DNA of 64,000 nt from Bradyrhizobium lupini. GTDB taxonomy: Bacteria; Pseudomonadota; Alphaproteobacteria; Rhizobiales; Xanthobacteraceae. The stretch's first letter is position 1. Every line of letters begins with the position of its first letter. The stretch spans positions 6,281,001 through 6,345,000 of the forward strand of contig NZ_CP162553.1 in assembly GCF_040939785.1 (NCBI RefSeq). The letters run 5' to 3'. Made by a program: the position numbers and the translations under genes. The notes below the pieces were generated by a model. The model made no database searches, was not told where the DNA came from, and saw only the letters and a list, made by a program, of their open reading frames with translations. Positions 8,291-17,664 of the stretch are shown here, piece by piece.

Positions 8291-9482
8291 CGCGGACCCT
8301 AATGCTGGCGCTGCTCGGCAGGTTGATCAACCGGCGTTCGATCGACTCGGCGGCCGAGAGATCGCCGCGCGGGTTCTGCGCGAACATCGGCAGCTTGTGC
8401 ATCAATGTCCAGGCAGGACGCGCGCCAAAACCGGCGTCGTTGAGCGCGGCGAGGACCTCGTCGCGCCGCTCCGCATGAGCCTCGTCGAGCAGGATCGCGT
8501 TCAGCCAGTAATTGCTCGTGGTGTCCTTTGGCTCGCGCGAGAAGCGGCCGCCGGGAATATCCGCGAAGGCGCGTTCATAGGCCAAGGCAAGCTTGCGCTT
8601 GCTCGCCAAAAAACCATCGAGCTGCTCGAGCTGCGCACAGCCGAGCGCCGCGTTCAAATTGGGCAGGCGGTAATTGAAACCGATCTCGTCATGCACGAAC
8701 GCCCATTTGTGCGGCAGCTTCGCGGTGGTGGTGAGATGCTTGGCGCGGCGCCCCAGTTCCTCGTCATTGGTGAGGATAGCGCCGCCGCCGCCGGTGGTGA
8801 CGATCTTGTTGCCGTTGAAGCTCAGCGCCGCGAGCCGCGTCTGCGATCCGACTGCGTGCCCCTTGTAGGTCGAGCCCAGCGATTCTGCGGCGTCCTCCAC
8901 CAGCGCAACGCCCCACTCGCGGGCGGTCGCGGCAATCTCGTCGAGCTCGACCGGATGCCCGAACGTGTGCATCGGCGCGATCGCGGCGATGCGGCGCCCG
9001 GTCTCGCGATTGACCGTCCCCTTGGCGGTGCGCTCGGCGATCTCGTCGAGCCGCGCGGCGAGTGCGCGAGCATCCATGCCGAGCGTGACGAGCGAGCTGT
9101 CGACGAAATGCGGCGTTGCGCCGCAATAGGCGATCGCATTGGTCGTCGCGATGAAAGTTAGCGCTGGCGAAATGACCTCGTCGCCAGGCTCGACGCCGGC
9201 GAGGCGGAAGCAGGCATGCAGCGCGGCAGTGCCGTTGACGACGGCCACCGCGCGCTTGGCGCCGGTGACCTCCTCCAGCATGCGTTCGAACCGATCGACG
9301 AACGGCCCGACGGAGGAGACGAAGGTGCTCTTGATGCACTCTTCGAGATAGGCGATCTCGTTTCCCGCGAACACCGGCTCGTGCAGGCCGAGAATTCCGT
9401 TGGGTGTTCCCACAGCGCGCCGTACGGCATCGACGATGGTCTTGGGTTCGAAGTCTGACCTGGTCACTGGACTGTCCACCAT
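8283..9482 (-). CDS. legC: LegC-family PLP-dependent sugar aminotransferase
   Basis: This 399-residue DegT/DnrJ/EryC1-type aminotransferase carries the PLP-binding lysine in SFNGNKIVTTGGGG (Lys about 226) and the aspartate in LVEDAAESLGS (about 197). The N-terminal IVDAVRRAVGTPNGILGLHEP segment (given in part: GTPNGILGLHEP) is typical of the LegC subgroup, which adds an amino group at C4 of the 4-keto-6-deoxy sugar made by LegB. It starts 4 bp after the LegB gene and overlaps the NeuC gene by 8 bp. Length and motifs are intact. Confidence 0.9.
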   Translation of the reverse strand: MVDSPVTRSDFEPKTIVDAVRRAVGTPNGILGLHEPVFAGNEIAYLEECIKSTFVSSVGPFVDRFERMLEEVTGAKRAVAVVNGTAALHACFRLAGVEPGDEVISPALTFIATTNAIAYCGATPHFVDSSLVTLGMDARALAARLDEIAERTAKGTVNRETGRRIAAIAPMHTFGHPVELDEIAATAREWGVALVEDAAESLGSTYKGHAVGSQTRLAALSFNGNKIVTTGGGGAILTNDEELGRRAKHLTTTAKLPHKWAFVHDEIGFNYRLPNLNAALGCAQLEQLDGFLASKRKLALAYERAFADIPGGRFSREPKDTTSNYWLNAILLDEAHAERRDEVLAALNDAGFGARPAWTLMHKLPMFAQNPRGDLSAAESIERRLINLPSSASIRVRDE

Positions 9483-9486
9483 CGCC

Positions 9487-10506
9487 TCAAACGTTGTAGA
9501 CGTCAGCCTTGTAGCGGCTGAGGTTTGCAGGATTGGTGAACCAGTCGACCGTCTTGATCATCCCGCGGCGCATGCCGTCGACACCGCCGAATTCAGGGCT
9601 CCAGCCAAGTTGCTGGCGTGCCTTGGAATTGTCGGCCCACAGCCGTTCGACCTCGCTGTTGGCGGGACGCAGGCGCGCCTCGTCGGTCTCGATTTCGATG
9701 GTCGTCCCCATGACATCGGCGATCATCTGCGCGGTCGCGCCAACGGCGATCTCAAAACCGCTGCCGAGATTGATGGTCTGGCCGACGACTTGTTCCGCAG
9801 GCGCCGTAAGGCCCGCGATCAGGCCGCGCGCAGTGTCGGTGACGAACGAGAAATCGCGCGTCGGGCTGACGGCACCGAGGCGGATACTCCGCTTGCCGGT
9901 CGCAATCTGGCTGATGATCGTCGGGATCACCGCGCGCGCCGATTGTCGCGGTCCAAAGGTGTTGAACGGCCGGATCACCACGACGGGCATGTCGAACGAG
10001 GCCTGGAACGACAACGCCATCTGGTCGGAGGCGATCTTCGAGGCGGAGTAGGGCGACTGTCCGACCAGCGGATGGCTCTCTTTGATCGGAACGGTCTGCG
10101 CCGTGCCGTAGACCTCGCTGGTCGAAGTCTGCACGAAGCGGCGCACGCCGGCCATGCGCGCGGCCTGGAGCACGTTCACGGTGCCGCGCACGTTGGTTTC
10201 GACATAGGAGTCGGGCGCGACGTAAGAGAACGGGATCGCGATCAACGCCGCCAGATGCAGCACGTCGGTGCAGCCGTTCGCGGCCGCGATCATGAAGTGG
10301 GGATCGCGGATGTCGCCGGCCACGACCTCCACCGACGTCATGATGTCGGCCGGCACCGTGTCGAGCCAGCCCCAGGAATTGAAGGAATTGTAATAGACGA
10401 TCGCCTTGACGCGGGCACCGGCTTTCACCAGCTCCTCGACGACATGCGAACCGATAAAGCCGTCGCTGCCGGTAACGAGGACGCGGGCGTCCCTCAGATC
10501 TGCCAT
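9487..10506 (-). CDS. legB: NAD-dependent NDP-GlcNAc 4,6-dehydratase, LegB family
   Basis: The start is placed at the ATG ending at 10506, where MADLRDARVLVTGSDGFIG puts the GxxGxxG motif near the N-terminus as in the family; an upstream extension to 10605 reads as non-homologous sequence. The 339-residue protein has the active-site TSTSEVYGT and YSASK (Tyr-x3-Lys), and RPFNTFGPRQSARAVIP, all typical of extended SDR dehydratases. LegB converts NDP-GlcNAc to the 4-keto-6-deoxy sugar, the first committed step to legionaminic acid. It is followed directly by legC. A 132-bp gap to the gene before it could hold an internal promoter. Confidence 0.9.
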   Translation of the reverse strand: MADLRDARVLVTGSDGFIGSHVVEELVKAGARVKAIVYYNSFNSWGWLDTVPADIMTSVEVVAGDIRDPHFMIAAANGCTDVLHLAALIAIPFSYVAPDSYVETNVRGTVNVLQAARMAGVRRFVQTSTSEVYGTAQTVPIKESHPLVGQSPYSASKIASDQMALSFQASFDMPVVVIRPFNTFGPRQSARAVIPTIISQIATGKRSIRLGAVSPTRDFSFVTDTARGLIAGLTAPAEQVVGQTINLGSGFEIAVGATAQMIADVMGTTIEIETDEARLRPANSEVERLWADNSKARQQLGWSPEFGGVDGMRRGMIKTVDWFTNPANLSRYKADVYNV

Positions 10507-10638
10507 GCCGGACCCCAAAGGGCGATTAAGCCAGTGTTCGCAACAAGATGGCGCTATAGCACATTGGCCGTCGCGTGCAACAGAGCACCGTTCGATATCC
10601 GCCAAATGCCCGGGGACGCAGCGCTTTTGGGCGCCGCC

Positions 10639-11853
10639 CTAGGCGTTTCCGGCAGATACCAGGCGCTGCTTCACGAACGCTTCCAGATCCCCGCCGGAAA
10701 ACAGATGGCCCGCAAGGCCTGCGGCCTGCGCTGCCTCCATGTCGCTGTTCTTGTCTCCGATCACCATGCTGCGCGTCATGTCGATTGGGAAACGCTGCGC
10801 GAGGTCGTGGATCATGCCGGGCGCCGGCTTGCGCCGGGCGCTCGTGCGGCAATAATGCGCGACGGTGCCGTCGGGGTGATCGGGGCAATATTCGAACGCG
10901 TCGATGTGGGCGCCGACCATCGCCATCTGGTCCGCCATCCAGCGGTGCAGGGCGACGACGTGATGCTCCTCGTAGAAGCCGCGTGCGACGCCGGATTGGT
11001 TGGTGATGACGAAGGCGAAGTAGCCGGCGTCGTTGACGGCCTTCACGGCCTCGCGTGCGCCTTCGATCCATTCGAGCTTGTGCGTCTCGAAAGTGTATCC
11101 TGAATCGTGGTTGAGCACGCCGTCCCGGTCGAAGAACACGGCCGGCCGCCGCAGCTTCTCCCTTAATTCTCGATCGGCGCGGGCGAAATCATCGGGAATG
11201 CCGATGTCGATGAAGTAGCCGCGATAGGCCGTGCCGCGCAGCGCGCCGGACTTGACAAGGCCGGGGAACACGTCCTGCTCGAGCGAGGCAGGAAGCGTCG
11301 TGATGCCGGCGAGAACGGACTTGTCCACGACGTAGATCCCGGCATTGACCGGCCCCGTCGCGCCGGCACCCGGAGCGATGAAGTCACGCACCACGTCACC
11401 GTCGAGCACGACGCGCCCATAGCGATCCCCGAGGACCCCGTCGCGCAGTGCCATGTGAACGTGCCCACGTTGCGCGCGCGCGACGAGATCGAGCAGGTTG
11501 AAGTCGAATAGCGAGTCGCCGTTGAGCAGCAGGAAGCGATCTTGTAGATGTCCGCTTGCGTGCACCAGCGCGCCGGCCGTGCCGAGCGGTTCGGTCTCGC
11601 GCGATACGACGATGCGCGCGCGACCACGGCTCGCCCCGGCATAGTGTGTCTCGACGATTTCGGCCTTGTGGCCGGCCAGTAGCAAGATTTCCTCGAAAAT
11701 GTCGTAGCGAGCGAGTTCACCGATCAACATGTCGAGAAACGGACGGCCGCCAATCTCGAGCATCGGTTTCGGCGTCAGCTTGGTACGCTCGCCGAGGCGC
11801 GTGCCGAGGCCGCCGATGAGGATCACGGCCTGTCTCAGCATGGCGAAAACCAT
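10639..11853 (-). CDS. Nucleotidyltransferase-HAD phosphatase fusion (HddC-GmhB-like)
   Basis: This 404-residue fusion has an N-terminal sugar-phosphate nucleotidyltransferase (residues about 7-235: AVILIGGLGTRLGERT, PKPMLEIGGRPF, LLNGDSLFDFN) and a C-terminal HAD-IIIA phosphatase with nucleophile motif FFDRDGVLN (Asp242/Asp244), TNQSG and IGDKNSDMEAA. Stand-alone relatives make GDP-D-glycero-D-manno-heptose (HddC) and dephosphorylate heptose bisphosphate (GmhB). The GmhB zinc site (Cys-x-His ... Cys-x-Cys) is only partly kept: Cys323 and His326 remain, but the last pair before RKPAPG is replaced (SAR). Variants like this exist in fused forms. It could activate a heptose or hexose for the glycan. 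ATG 11853 or the Met four codons later may be the start. Confidence 0.85.
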   Translation of the reverse strand: MVFAMLRQAVILIGGLGTRLGERTKLTPKPMLEIGGRPFLDMLIGELARYDIFEEILLLAGHKAEIVETHYAGASRGRARIVVSRETEPLGTAGALVHASGHLQDRFLLLNGDSLFDFNLLDLVARAQRGHVHMALRDGVLGDRYGRVVLDGDVVRDFIAPGAGATGPVNAGIYVVDKSVLAGITTLPASLEQDVFPGLVKSGALRGTAYRGYFIDIGIPDDFARADRELREKLRRPAVFFDRDGVLNHDSGYTFETHKLEWIEGAREAVKAVNDAGYFAFVITNQSGVARGFYEEHHVVALHRWMADQMAMVGAHIDAFEYCPDHPDGTVAHYCRTSARRKPAPGMIHDLAQRFPIDMTRSMVIGDKNSDMEAAQAAGLAGHLFSGGDLEAFVKQRLVSAGNA

Positions 11854-11917
11854 TCATGATGGAGGATTGCGGTTCCCGCCCGGCCGTCAATTTCATGGAC
11901 TAAGCTGGTCATCGAAA

Positions 11918-13378
11918 CTACTTAGACACCCGCAACTGTTGTCTCGGCCGAATGAACCTCACGGCTCTTGTAAGTGCAGGACCATTGATCGTTGTGACCG
12001 CCCAGGGCAGCAGGGATAGGCCCTCGGCCGCGAGGCGCGATTCCAAGATCAGGCTAACCGCGAGTGCCGCGATCTTGATCCAGTAGCTCTCCACCGTGAC
12101 AAAATTCAACATGCCGCCGATATAGGACACGAAGAATCCATACAACACATAAAGAGCCATGAACGCCGACGCATACCGCCCCTGGAGGGTGCCTTTTACG
12201 ATCAGTGCGGTCAACAAGGCAGCGATGGCGCCCCACCCGAGAAGAAATGCCCAGGAATAGATCGGGCCAAACAACTCGAAGAAAATTTCCGGAAATCCGC
12301 CCGCAAATTGGAAACCTGCCAAAATATGTTCCGACGTTCGAGGTTCGCCGATTGTTTCGAGCATCAAGTACTGCGGAGTGGTGTTCTTGCCAGGATCTAG
12401 CGGATGTTCAAAAAGGAAATTGTAAACTTTGTCGGGCTGCCACTGATTGAGAACGAAAATCCGCTCATAGGAAATCCAGCCCATTTCACTGGGCTGGATC
12501 AACGAGCGCTCCCAGAATTCAGACATCACTTCGGAGCCGTGATAGCCGCGGACCGACACCAGATTGTTGAAGATCGCCGCCGCGGCCAGCGCAATCACAA
12601 GCGCAAGGCTGGCTGCCATCATCGCAATATCGCGTGCTCGGAACTCGCGTCCAATCCAATGAAAGGGTACCGCTGATTTCCGAATCTCAGCCTGCGCAGC
12701 GACCGCTGAAAGTGGAATCAGGAAGAAGCTCAGCAAACTATAGAACGCCGAAAAACGATTACCGCTGAGAAACATGTAAACGAGCAAGGTTGCGAGCAGA
12801 CCCACGTAGCGAAAGTCGATGCTGCGGTTTCGTAACCGTCCTGACGCGACCATAAGTCCCCACCAGAACGCGAGGAAGCTGCCGTATCTGACGACCCAGC
12901 GGTGAGCCTCCCCGGCCGTGCTCGATGTGTACTCATGCCGTTCGGTGTGCACGAACAGCGGAATTGAGCCACGGCGCGCCATGTCCACAAGCAGATAGGC
13001 TAGAAACAGCGATGACAACGCGAAAGTTAAGTCGGCAATGGTGAAAACCTCGGCCGGCGCACACCGGCGATCACACTGGTGCACCCACACTTTGACCGCT
13101 TTCGATTGCAGTACGAGAACAAACGGAGCGAGAGTCACGAAGTAGGCCAGCACGTGCAACGGAGTGGCAAGGCCGGGGCCAACATAGCGAACGGTCTGTG
13201 AAGACCAGACAGGTCCGGCAAGGTCGATAAAGGCCGTTGACCCAGTCCGCCAGAGCATTGTGAACAGAATGAAAAAGAACCCGAGAAAAATCACCGGCCG
13301 ATAGGCGGCCAAGTACAGCACAAAAAGCCAGAATGCGCTTGCCGGCAAAATAACCGCGATTTGATCAAGGGCGAGCAT
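11918..13378 (-). CDS. Polytopic membrane protein, probable O-antigen polymerase (Wzy-like)
   Basis: This 486-residue protein has about ten to twelve hydrophobic helices, beginning with ILPASAFWLFVLYLAAY, and two larger polar loops, one containing WERSLIQPSEMGWISYERIF. That layout, its place next to a Wzz-like gene and the flippase in the same locus suggest a repeat-unit polymerase. Wzy proteins share very little sequence, so the call rests on topology and context; the segment GNRFSAFYSLLSFFLIP resembles uncharacterised polymerase-like families. The 5' end overlaps the Wzz-like gene by 14 bp. It could instead be another glycan-modifying membrane enzyme. Confidence 0.6.
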   Translation of the reverse strand: MLALDQIAVILPASAFWLFVLYLAAYRPVIFLGFFFILFTMLWRTGSTAFIDLAGPVWSSQTVRYVGPGLATPLHVLAYFVTLAPFVLVLQSKAVKVWVHQCDRRCAPAEVFTIADLTFALSSLFLAYLLVDMARRGSIPLFVHTERHEYTSSTAGEAHRWVVRYGSFLAFWWGLMVASGRLRNRSIDFRYVGLLATLLVYMFLSGNRFSAFYSLLSFFLIPLSAVAAQAEIRKSAVPFHWIGREFRARDIAMMAASLALVIALAAAAIFNNLVSVRGYHGSEVMSEFWERSLIQPSEMGWISYERIFVLNQWQPDKVYNFLFEHPLDPGKNTTPQYLMLETIGEPRTSEHILAGFQFAGGFPEIFFELFGPIYSWAFLLGWGAIAALLTALIVKGTLQGRYASAFMALYVLYGFFVSYIGGMLNFVTVESYWIKIAALAVSLILESRLAAEGLSLLPWAVTTINGPALTRAVRFIRPRQQLRVSK

Positions 13379-14303
13379 CGATCTCTGTTGTACGATCAGC
13401 CAATCGGGGCCAAGGACCTATGGCCGCCGCGAGGAGGCATATTGCTAAAAGCATCACTAGTCCCGCGATGATCGAAGCGGTCAGGGTTCCGAGTGCTCGT
13501 GAAGCTACAGGAGAAATCTCCAGTGCGGGCTGAGCCACGGTAGCTTCGCTTGAAGCTGCCAGATTCTCGTCGATCTGGATACGATCTTTGAGCGTGTTCC
13601 AGGCGGGAAGAGCGGCAGTCGCTGCGAGGGACAAAATGGTTGGTGATGGACGAGGGCTCCCACCGGCATCCATGTTTAAGATGCGCGCGTTCAAATCGTC
13701 GTTAGCTTTCTCGATCGCCGCAACACGGGCCTTCGAGTCGCCGATTCTGGCTCGCAGCGGCGCCAGACTGCGGTCAAGCAGTGCTGCGTGGATGCTGCTT
13801 GTTTCCTCGGCCACAGCTTTAAGCGCACTTCGCACGTCGGCGGGTGAGCCCGCCGAAAGCTCGACGCGGACCATCCGATCGCCGTCCAAGGCGACGCCCC
13901 GAAGGCTGGCAGTGAGCATTTGCTTCGAAAACGCAGCGGTATCTGGATCGAAGGAAGTCCGATCTGCTACTCTCTCCTTGAACCTCTGGTCAGAGATTCG
14001 GGCGACCAAAGCCCGTGGCGGTTCCAGTGGCGCTAAAGCAGGGCCGGACAACTGCACAATAAAGCTGACTGGCGGCGCTTCGCCGATTGTGATCGTTGTT
14101 TGGCCGATCCACGCGTCCGGCGGCTTGGGGTGGTAAAACACAAGCGTCAGCACGACTGCGGCAATCGTTGCGCCCGCAACAAGCCACTTTGATCTCCAGA
14201 TGTGCTCTGCGCTGAACTTTAGGGTTGCCCTTAAGTCCGGCGCCGAGCCAAGAGAGTGACGGTCCACAAAAATTCCCCACGAGCATGCACCACCAATGAT
14301 CAT
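13365..14303 (-). CDS. Wzz-like chain-length determinant protein
   Basis: This 312-residue protein has one helix near residues 38-57 (WLVAGATIAAVVLTLVFY), a periplasmic section rich in charged and helical sequence (including SLAPLRARIGDSKARVAAIE, a likely coiled coil) and a second helix near 277-300 (LTASIIAGLVMLLAICLL). Two terminal transmembrane segments flanking a coiled-coil domain is the Wzz/PCP architecture that sets polysaccharide chain length. Sequence identity to known Wzz proteins is not obvious, so this is a topology and context call. The stop overlaps the Wzy-like start by 14 bp. The true start may be a few codons downstream of 14303. Confidence 0.6.
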   Translation of the reverse strand: MIIGGACSWGIFVDRHSLGSAPDLRATLKFSAEHIWRSKWLVAGATIAAVVLTLVFYHPKPPDAWIGQTTITIGEAPPVSFIVQLSGPALAPLEPPRALVARISDQRFKERVADRTSFDPDTAAFSKQMLTASLRGVALDGDRMVRVELSAGSPADVRSALKAVAEETSSIHAALLDRSLAPLRARIGDSKARVAAIEKANDDLNARILNMDAGGSPRPSPTILSLAATAALPAWNTLKDRIQIDENLAASSEATVAQPALEISPVASRALGTLTASIIAGLVMLLAICLLAAAIGPWPRLADRTTEIDARP

Positions 14304-14410
14304 AGAATGGTGCCCTGCAAAGTGGCAAGCCTACAGCAACAACCTCGCCCTAGCCTAGCAGGATTAACCGGAGGAATGAGCAACGTCGAAGTCTGTTGAG
14401 CCTAATTGGT

Positions 14411-15866
14411 CTAATGGGCGAGTACAACCGTCGATTTGTTATAGAAACGCGCGATACAGTCGTTCGGCAATTGCGTTGCGGTTTCCTTGAGTTCGTCCCC
14501 CGCCAATGTGCGCGGTGACGCTGTCCGGCGGGGAACGACAACGTCCCGGTCGCCCGGCGCCGAAAGGAGCGCGTTCCGTGCTTGGCTTTCCCGCCAGTAG
14601 ACAACGAGTTGCGGCCACTCGTCCAAGACTTGCACATAGGTCGGTGCGGTCCTGATAGGTAAGATATGCCATGTACCGTACGCCGCTGCCACGAAGGCGA
14701 GCAGGCTGGCCGCTTGCGGCAAATGGAATCTTTGAAAGTGAAGCAAGAAGCCGAGGATCGCCTGCACGATAATGACACCGCAGGCCGACAGCAGCACGAT
14801 CTCCACGGCCACCACCTCGTTTCGTGCCCTCAGCGCGAGCACCTCGCCGGTTGAGTATGCGCCGATGAAATAGGACGCGAAGGCCCAAAGCGCGCCGAAG
14901 CAAAGCAGCCCCACGGCAAATAGGATGTTCTGTCCGGCAATTTTCGGTTCCAGTCGTCGCGCAGTGGCGATGCCGAAGCAGGCAACCAGGATCCCAAAGG
15001 ATTCTGATGCCCCTGGACCTGCCCATTGTGTAGCAATAGTCCGCAAGATAGATCATCGCATTGTCGAGCGATGCGGAGATGTCGCCGCTGCGATCATAGG
15101 CGCCGAGGCGGATGACGTTGCTTGGGGAGAGCAAGACGACGCTGTAGCTCAGAAGGATGATGCCGATGAAAACGAGGTGCCGGGCCACCTGAGCCTCGCG
15201 CCCGAGCGTCATCAGCCTGAACAGAAGGGACAGAACGGCTGCGCCGAGCAGAATGAATCCGGTGAATTCATTGAGCATCGCGGTGAAGGCGCAGAGCAGA
15301 CCCGCCAACAGGAATGAAATCGCGCTGATGCGAGCGCGGTTTAGTGAAACGTTGGTTGTCCACGTCACAAAAAGCGATGCGCCGATCGCCGCGGTCAGGT
15401 AGCACGCCTCGCCGGTCACCCAGTAAACGAATTCGCTGATATTCGGGACGATGCTGAGAATCGCAGAGCCGAGAAGGAGCCCGAACAATCCGTTGAGCAA
15501 GTAATTGTTGGTTCGAAGGAGCAATGTTGCGGACGCGATCAGGCTGGCGATGAATGAGAGAAAGGCCAAAAAGTTGAAGAGGGGGTAGACAACAAAGAGG
15601 TCAAGGTGGGTGCCGCTCGCTACCAGGGAGGGTAGAGTGATGATGATTAGGGCAGGCAGTCGCCCCGTGACTGATACGTAGTATTGGTGGACCGCCGCGG
15701 CTGCCTGACCGAGGTTTTGCGAAGCTAGGCAGAAATCGTCAGTCGATGGACTGCTGTAAAGCGCCGCTGACGCAAATGGCAACAGAAGCCATAATGGCAA
15801 GCAGCACAGCAAGGCGTATCCGAACCGAATCAGACCAGTGAGCGGCTTGCTGGCTTTTTCATTCAT
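14411..15866 (-). pseudogene. Polytopic membrane protein (GT-C/DUF6056-like), frameshifted
   Basis: The gene starts at ATG 15866 (MNEKASKPLTGL), 8 bp inside the end of its upstream neighbour, and reads about 275 residues of a multi-helix membrane protein, with SSPSTDDFCLASQN and VSVTGRLPALII near the N-terminus, like DUF6056/GT-C proteins that use lipid-linked sugars. After LADYCYTM (near 15020) the frame turns to non-hydrophobic sequence, while the next frame continues WAGPGASESFGILVACFGIA and further helices down to 14411. Removing one base between 15005 and 15046 gives a continuous protein of about 485 residues. No other lesion is seen. Its biochemical role is unknown; glucosylation or other side-chain decoration of the glycan is plausible. 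Confidence 0.65.
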
Positions 15867-17646
15867 TGCGACGGACGTTCCGTGTTGTGTCTCGGTTGAA
15901 GCGATCTTTACCGGTAAGTTCAAGGGCCGCTTTCTGCTCGATCGGGACGAGATTGGGGATTGGACCGACAAGGATATTCGTGCTGGCGACCCCGTCAGCA
16001 AACGTTTGCCAATCGCAAAAATGGATGAGGCACCGATAGTAGCTGAGCGACAATTCAAAGTTGTTGAGCACCGGCAACTGCGGACGAACCTGGATCGTCG
16101 CCTGGGGGCCCCGCAGATCCATGTTGCGAAACGCGGCGCCGTCCATTTGCATGGCGGCGTCGATCTCCTGGAGAATGGTCGCACGCTCGTTACGACCGGT
16201 GAATCCGAAAAGGGGGCGACTGTCCCAAGCTAGATGCAGGCCTCCCGTTATTTCCGTGATCCCGTAGTACGTGTGGCCCGGATAGTCCAGAAAACCGTCA
16301 ATCAAGTTGAATACCGCCGCAGGCGGATTGCGATAATCCCGCTCGAGCTGCTGGATCATCGCCGATTGCCGAATCCAGCGGGCTTGCTGGAAAAAATAGC
16401 TATTCCATAGCGAGCAAATGTTGATCGAGAGCACCCCTAAGCAGAATAGATAACCTGCAATTCTGTTGGATGCGGACTGAACGAGGCGAAGGGCGGAGAT
16501 GACGACCAGCCCCAGAGGAAGGCCGAATAAAAGGAGATGTCTGGATTCGTAGAAATGCCCGGTCGGTGCAATGCCGACGCTGATGTAAGGCAGCGCGCAA
16601 AGGATAAATAACGCGGCGCCTGCAACTGCAGGCCATGCCAGATCGAGCAGTTTTTTCTGATCCCGGGGCACGTCGGCGATCCCGTGCAGTGCCGGGATAG
16701 CCACCATCGAGAGGCCGACAAGGAGCGACAAGCCAATTAGCCAGTTCGATTGCACCGCAACGTGCAGTCCGTCAAGCGCAGGTTCGTATGAACTCCAGCG
16801 AAGGAACTGCTGGAGCAGGGACAGCGCGCTGCCGAAGTCGGGAAACCGGATGAGATAGTAGTCGCGGTAAGGACCGATTTTTGGAAAGAAATGATTGATC
16901 GAGACCAAATAGACGATGGGTAGTGCAAGATAGTCCGCAAACCTCAGCGCCAAACGAGCCATGCGGCTAGTAAGCGGCTGATCGTCCACGGCCGCCGGCG
17001 CAAGCAAGCAGAAACTTACCAGCAGGCCAACCAAGAAGACAACGATCATCGAATTGATGGCGAAGCTGCAGAAGATTGCGGCCAAGCTTGCTATACGCAA
17101 GCCAATGCGCGGGCGAGGCGAGGTCGCGACGATGGCAAACAGATTAAGTCCGACACAAAGCAGGGCGAAGCTAAACAAGTAAGGTGCGGTGATCTTGGTT
17201 GCCCAGTCGCGAAAGCCAGCATAGCTCCAGACGAGGAAAACGGTGATCAACGTCTCGAATTCGGACAGGATGCCCAATCGTGTGAGGAATGAACGCAGAT
17301 TCAATGCGCCGATCGCGATGCCTGCGAGCGCTAGCACATTTAGAAAGGCCGTTGGATTACCGCTCAGGTTGCCCAAAGCGCAGTAAAGATAGGTGATTGG
17401 ATGGCCTGCCCCGTGAAGCAGAAACGAAATCATCGTCTGATAGTCAGGCTTGATCTTGAAAATCAGCCAATCGTCGCCGTACAGACCGTTGTTGAACGCG
17501 AGGGGAGCGTGCGCGATCAGTAGAGAGCATACCAAGAGGAGCGAATATCTCGGATCCGAACGTGCGTCCGTGCAATTAAGCGCGGTGGCGTGGGCGGATG
17601 TGGTCGGTGTCAATTCGAAGTCCATCAGAGATCGCGCCAAGAGCAC
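15859..17646 (-). CDS. Large polytopic membrane protein, GT-C-like, unknown function
   Basis: This 595-residue protein has roughly eleven hydrophobic helices from about residue 34 (LLLVCSLLIAHAPLAF) followed by LYGDDWLIF, an Asp-Asp motif in the first outer loop that is typical of GT-C glycosyltransferases, and ends in a soluble domain of about 130 residues. It resembles the protein encoded at 24317-26003, which has ALWDDWVLLS at the same place and also a soluble tail. Such proteins usually transfer sugars from polyprenyl-phosphate donors on the periplasmic face, which fits the GtrB-like gene just upstream (18 bp away). Start uncertain: ATG 17646 or the Met at residue 8. Confidence 0.6.
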   Translation of the reverse strand: MLLARSLMDFELTPTTSAHATALNCTDARSDPRYSLLLVCSLLIAHAPLAFNNGLYGDDWLIFKIKPDYQTMISFLLHGAGHPITYLYCALGNLSGNPTAFLNVLALAGIAIGALNLRSFLTRLGILSEFETLITVFLVWSYAGFRDWATKITAPYLFSFALLCVGLNLFAIVATSPRPRIGLRIASLAAIFCSFAINSMIVVFLVGLLVSFCLLAPAAVDDQPLTSRMARLALRFADYLALPIVYLVSINHFFPKIGPYRDYYLIRFPDFGSALSLLQQFLRWSSYEPALDGLHVAVQSNWLIGLSLLVGLSMVAIPALHGIADVPRDQKKLLDLAWPAVAGAALFILCALPYISVGIAPTGHFYESRHLLLFGLPLGLVVISALRLVQSASNRIAGYLFCLGVLSINICSLWNSYFFQQARWIRQSAMIQQLERDYRNPPAAVFNLIDGFLDYPGHTYYGITEITGGLHLAWDSRPLFGFTGRNERATILQEIDAAMQMDGAAFRNMDLRGPQATIQVRPQLPVLNNFELSLSYYRCLIHFCDWQTFADGVASTNILVGPIPNLVPIEQKAALELTGKDRFNRDTTRNVRRNE

Positions 17647-17664
17647 ATGTGAATGGACTGTCTG

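Noticed and set aside
9400..11103. 567-codon plus-strand open frame
   Set aside because: Antisense to legB and the nucleotidyltransferase fusion; composition typical of shadow frames.
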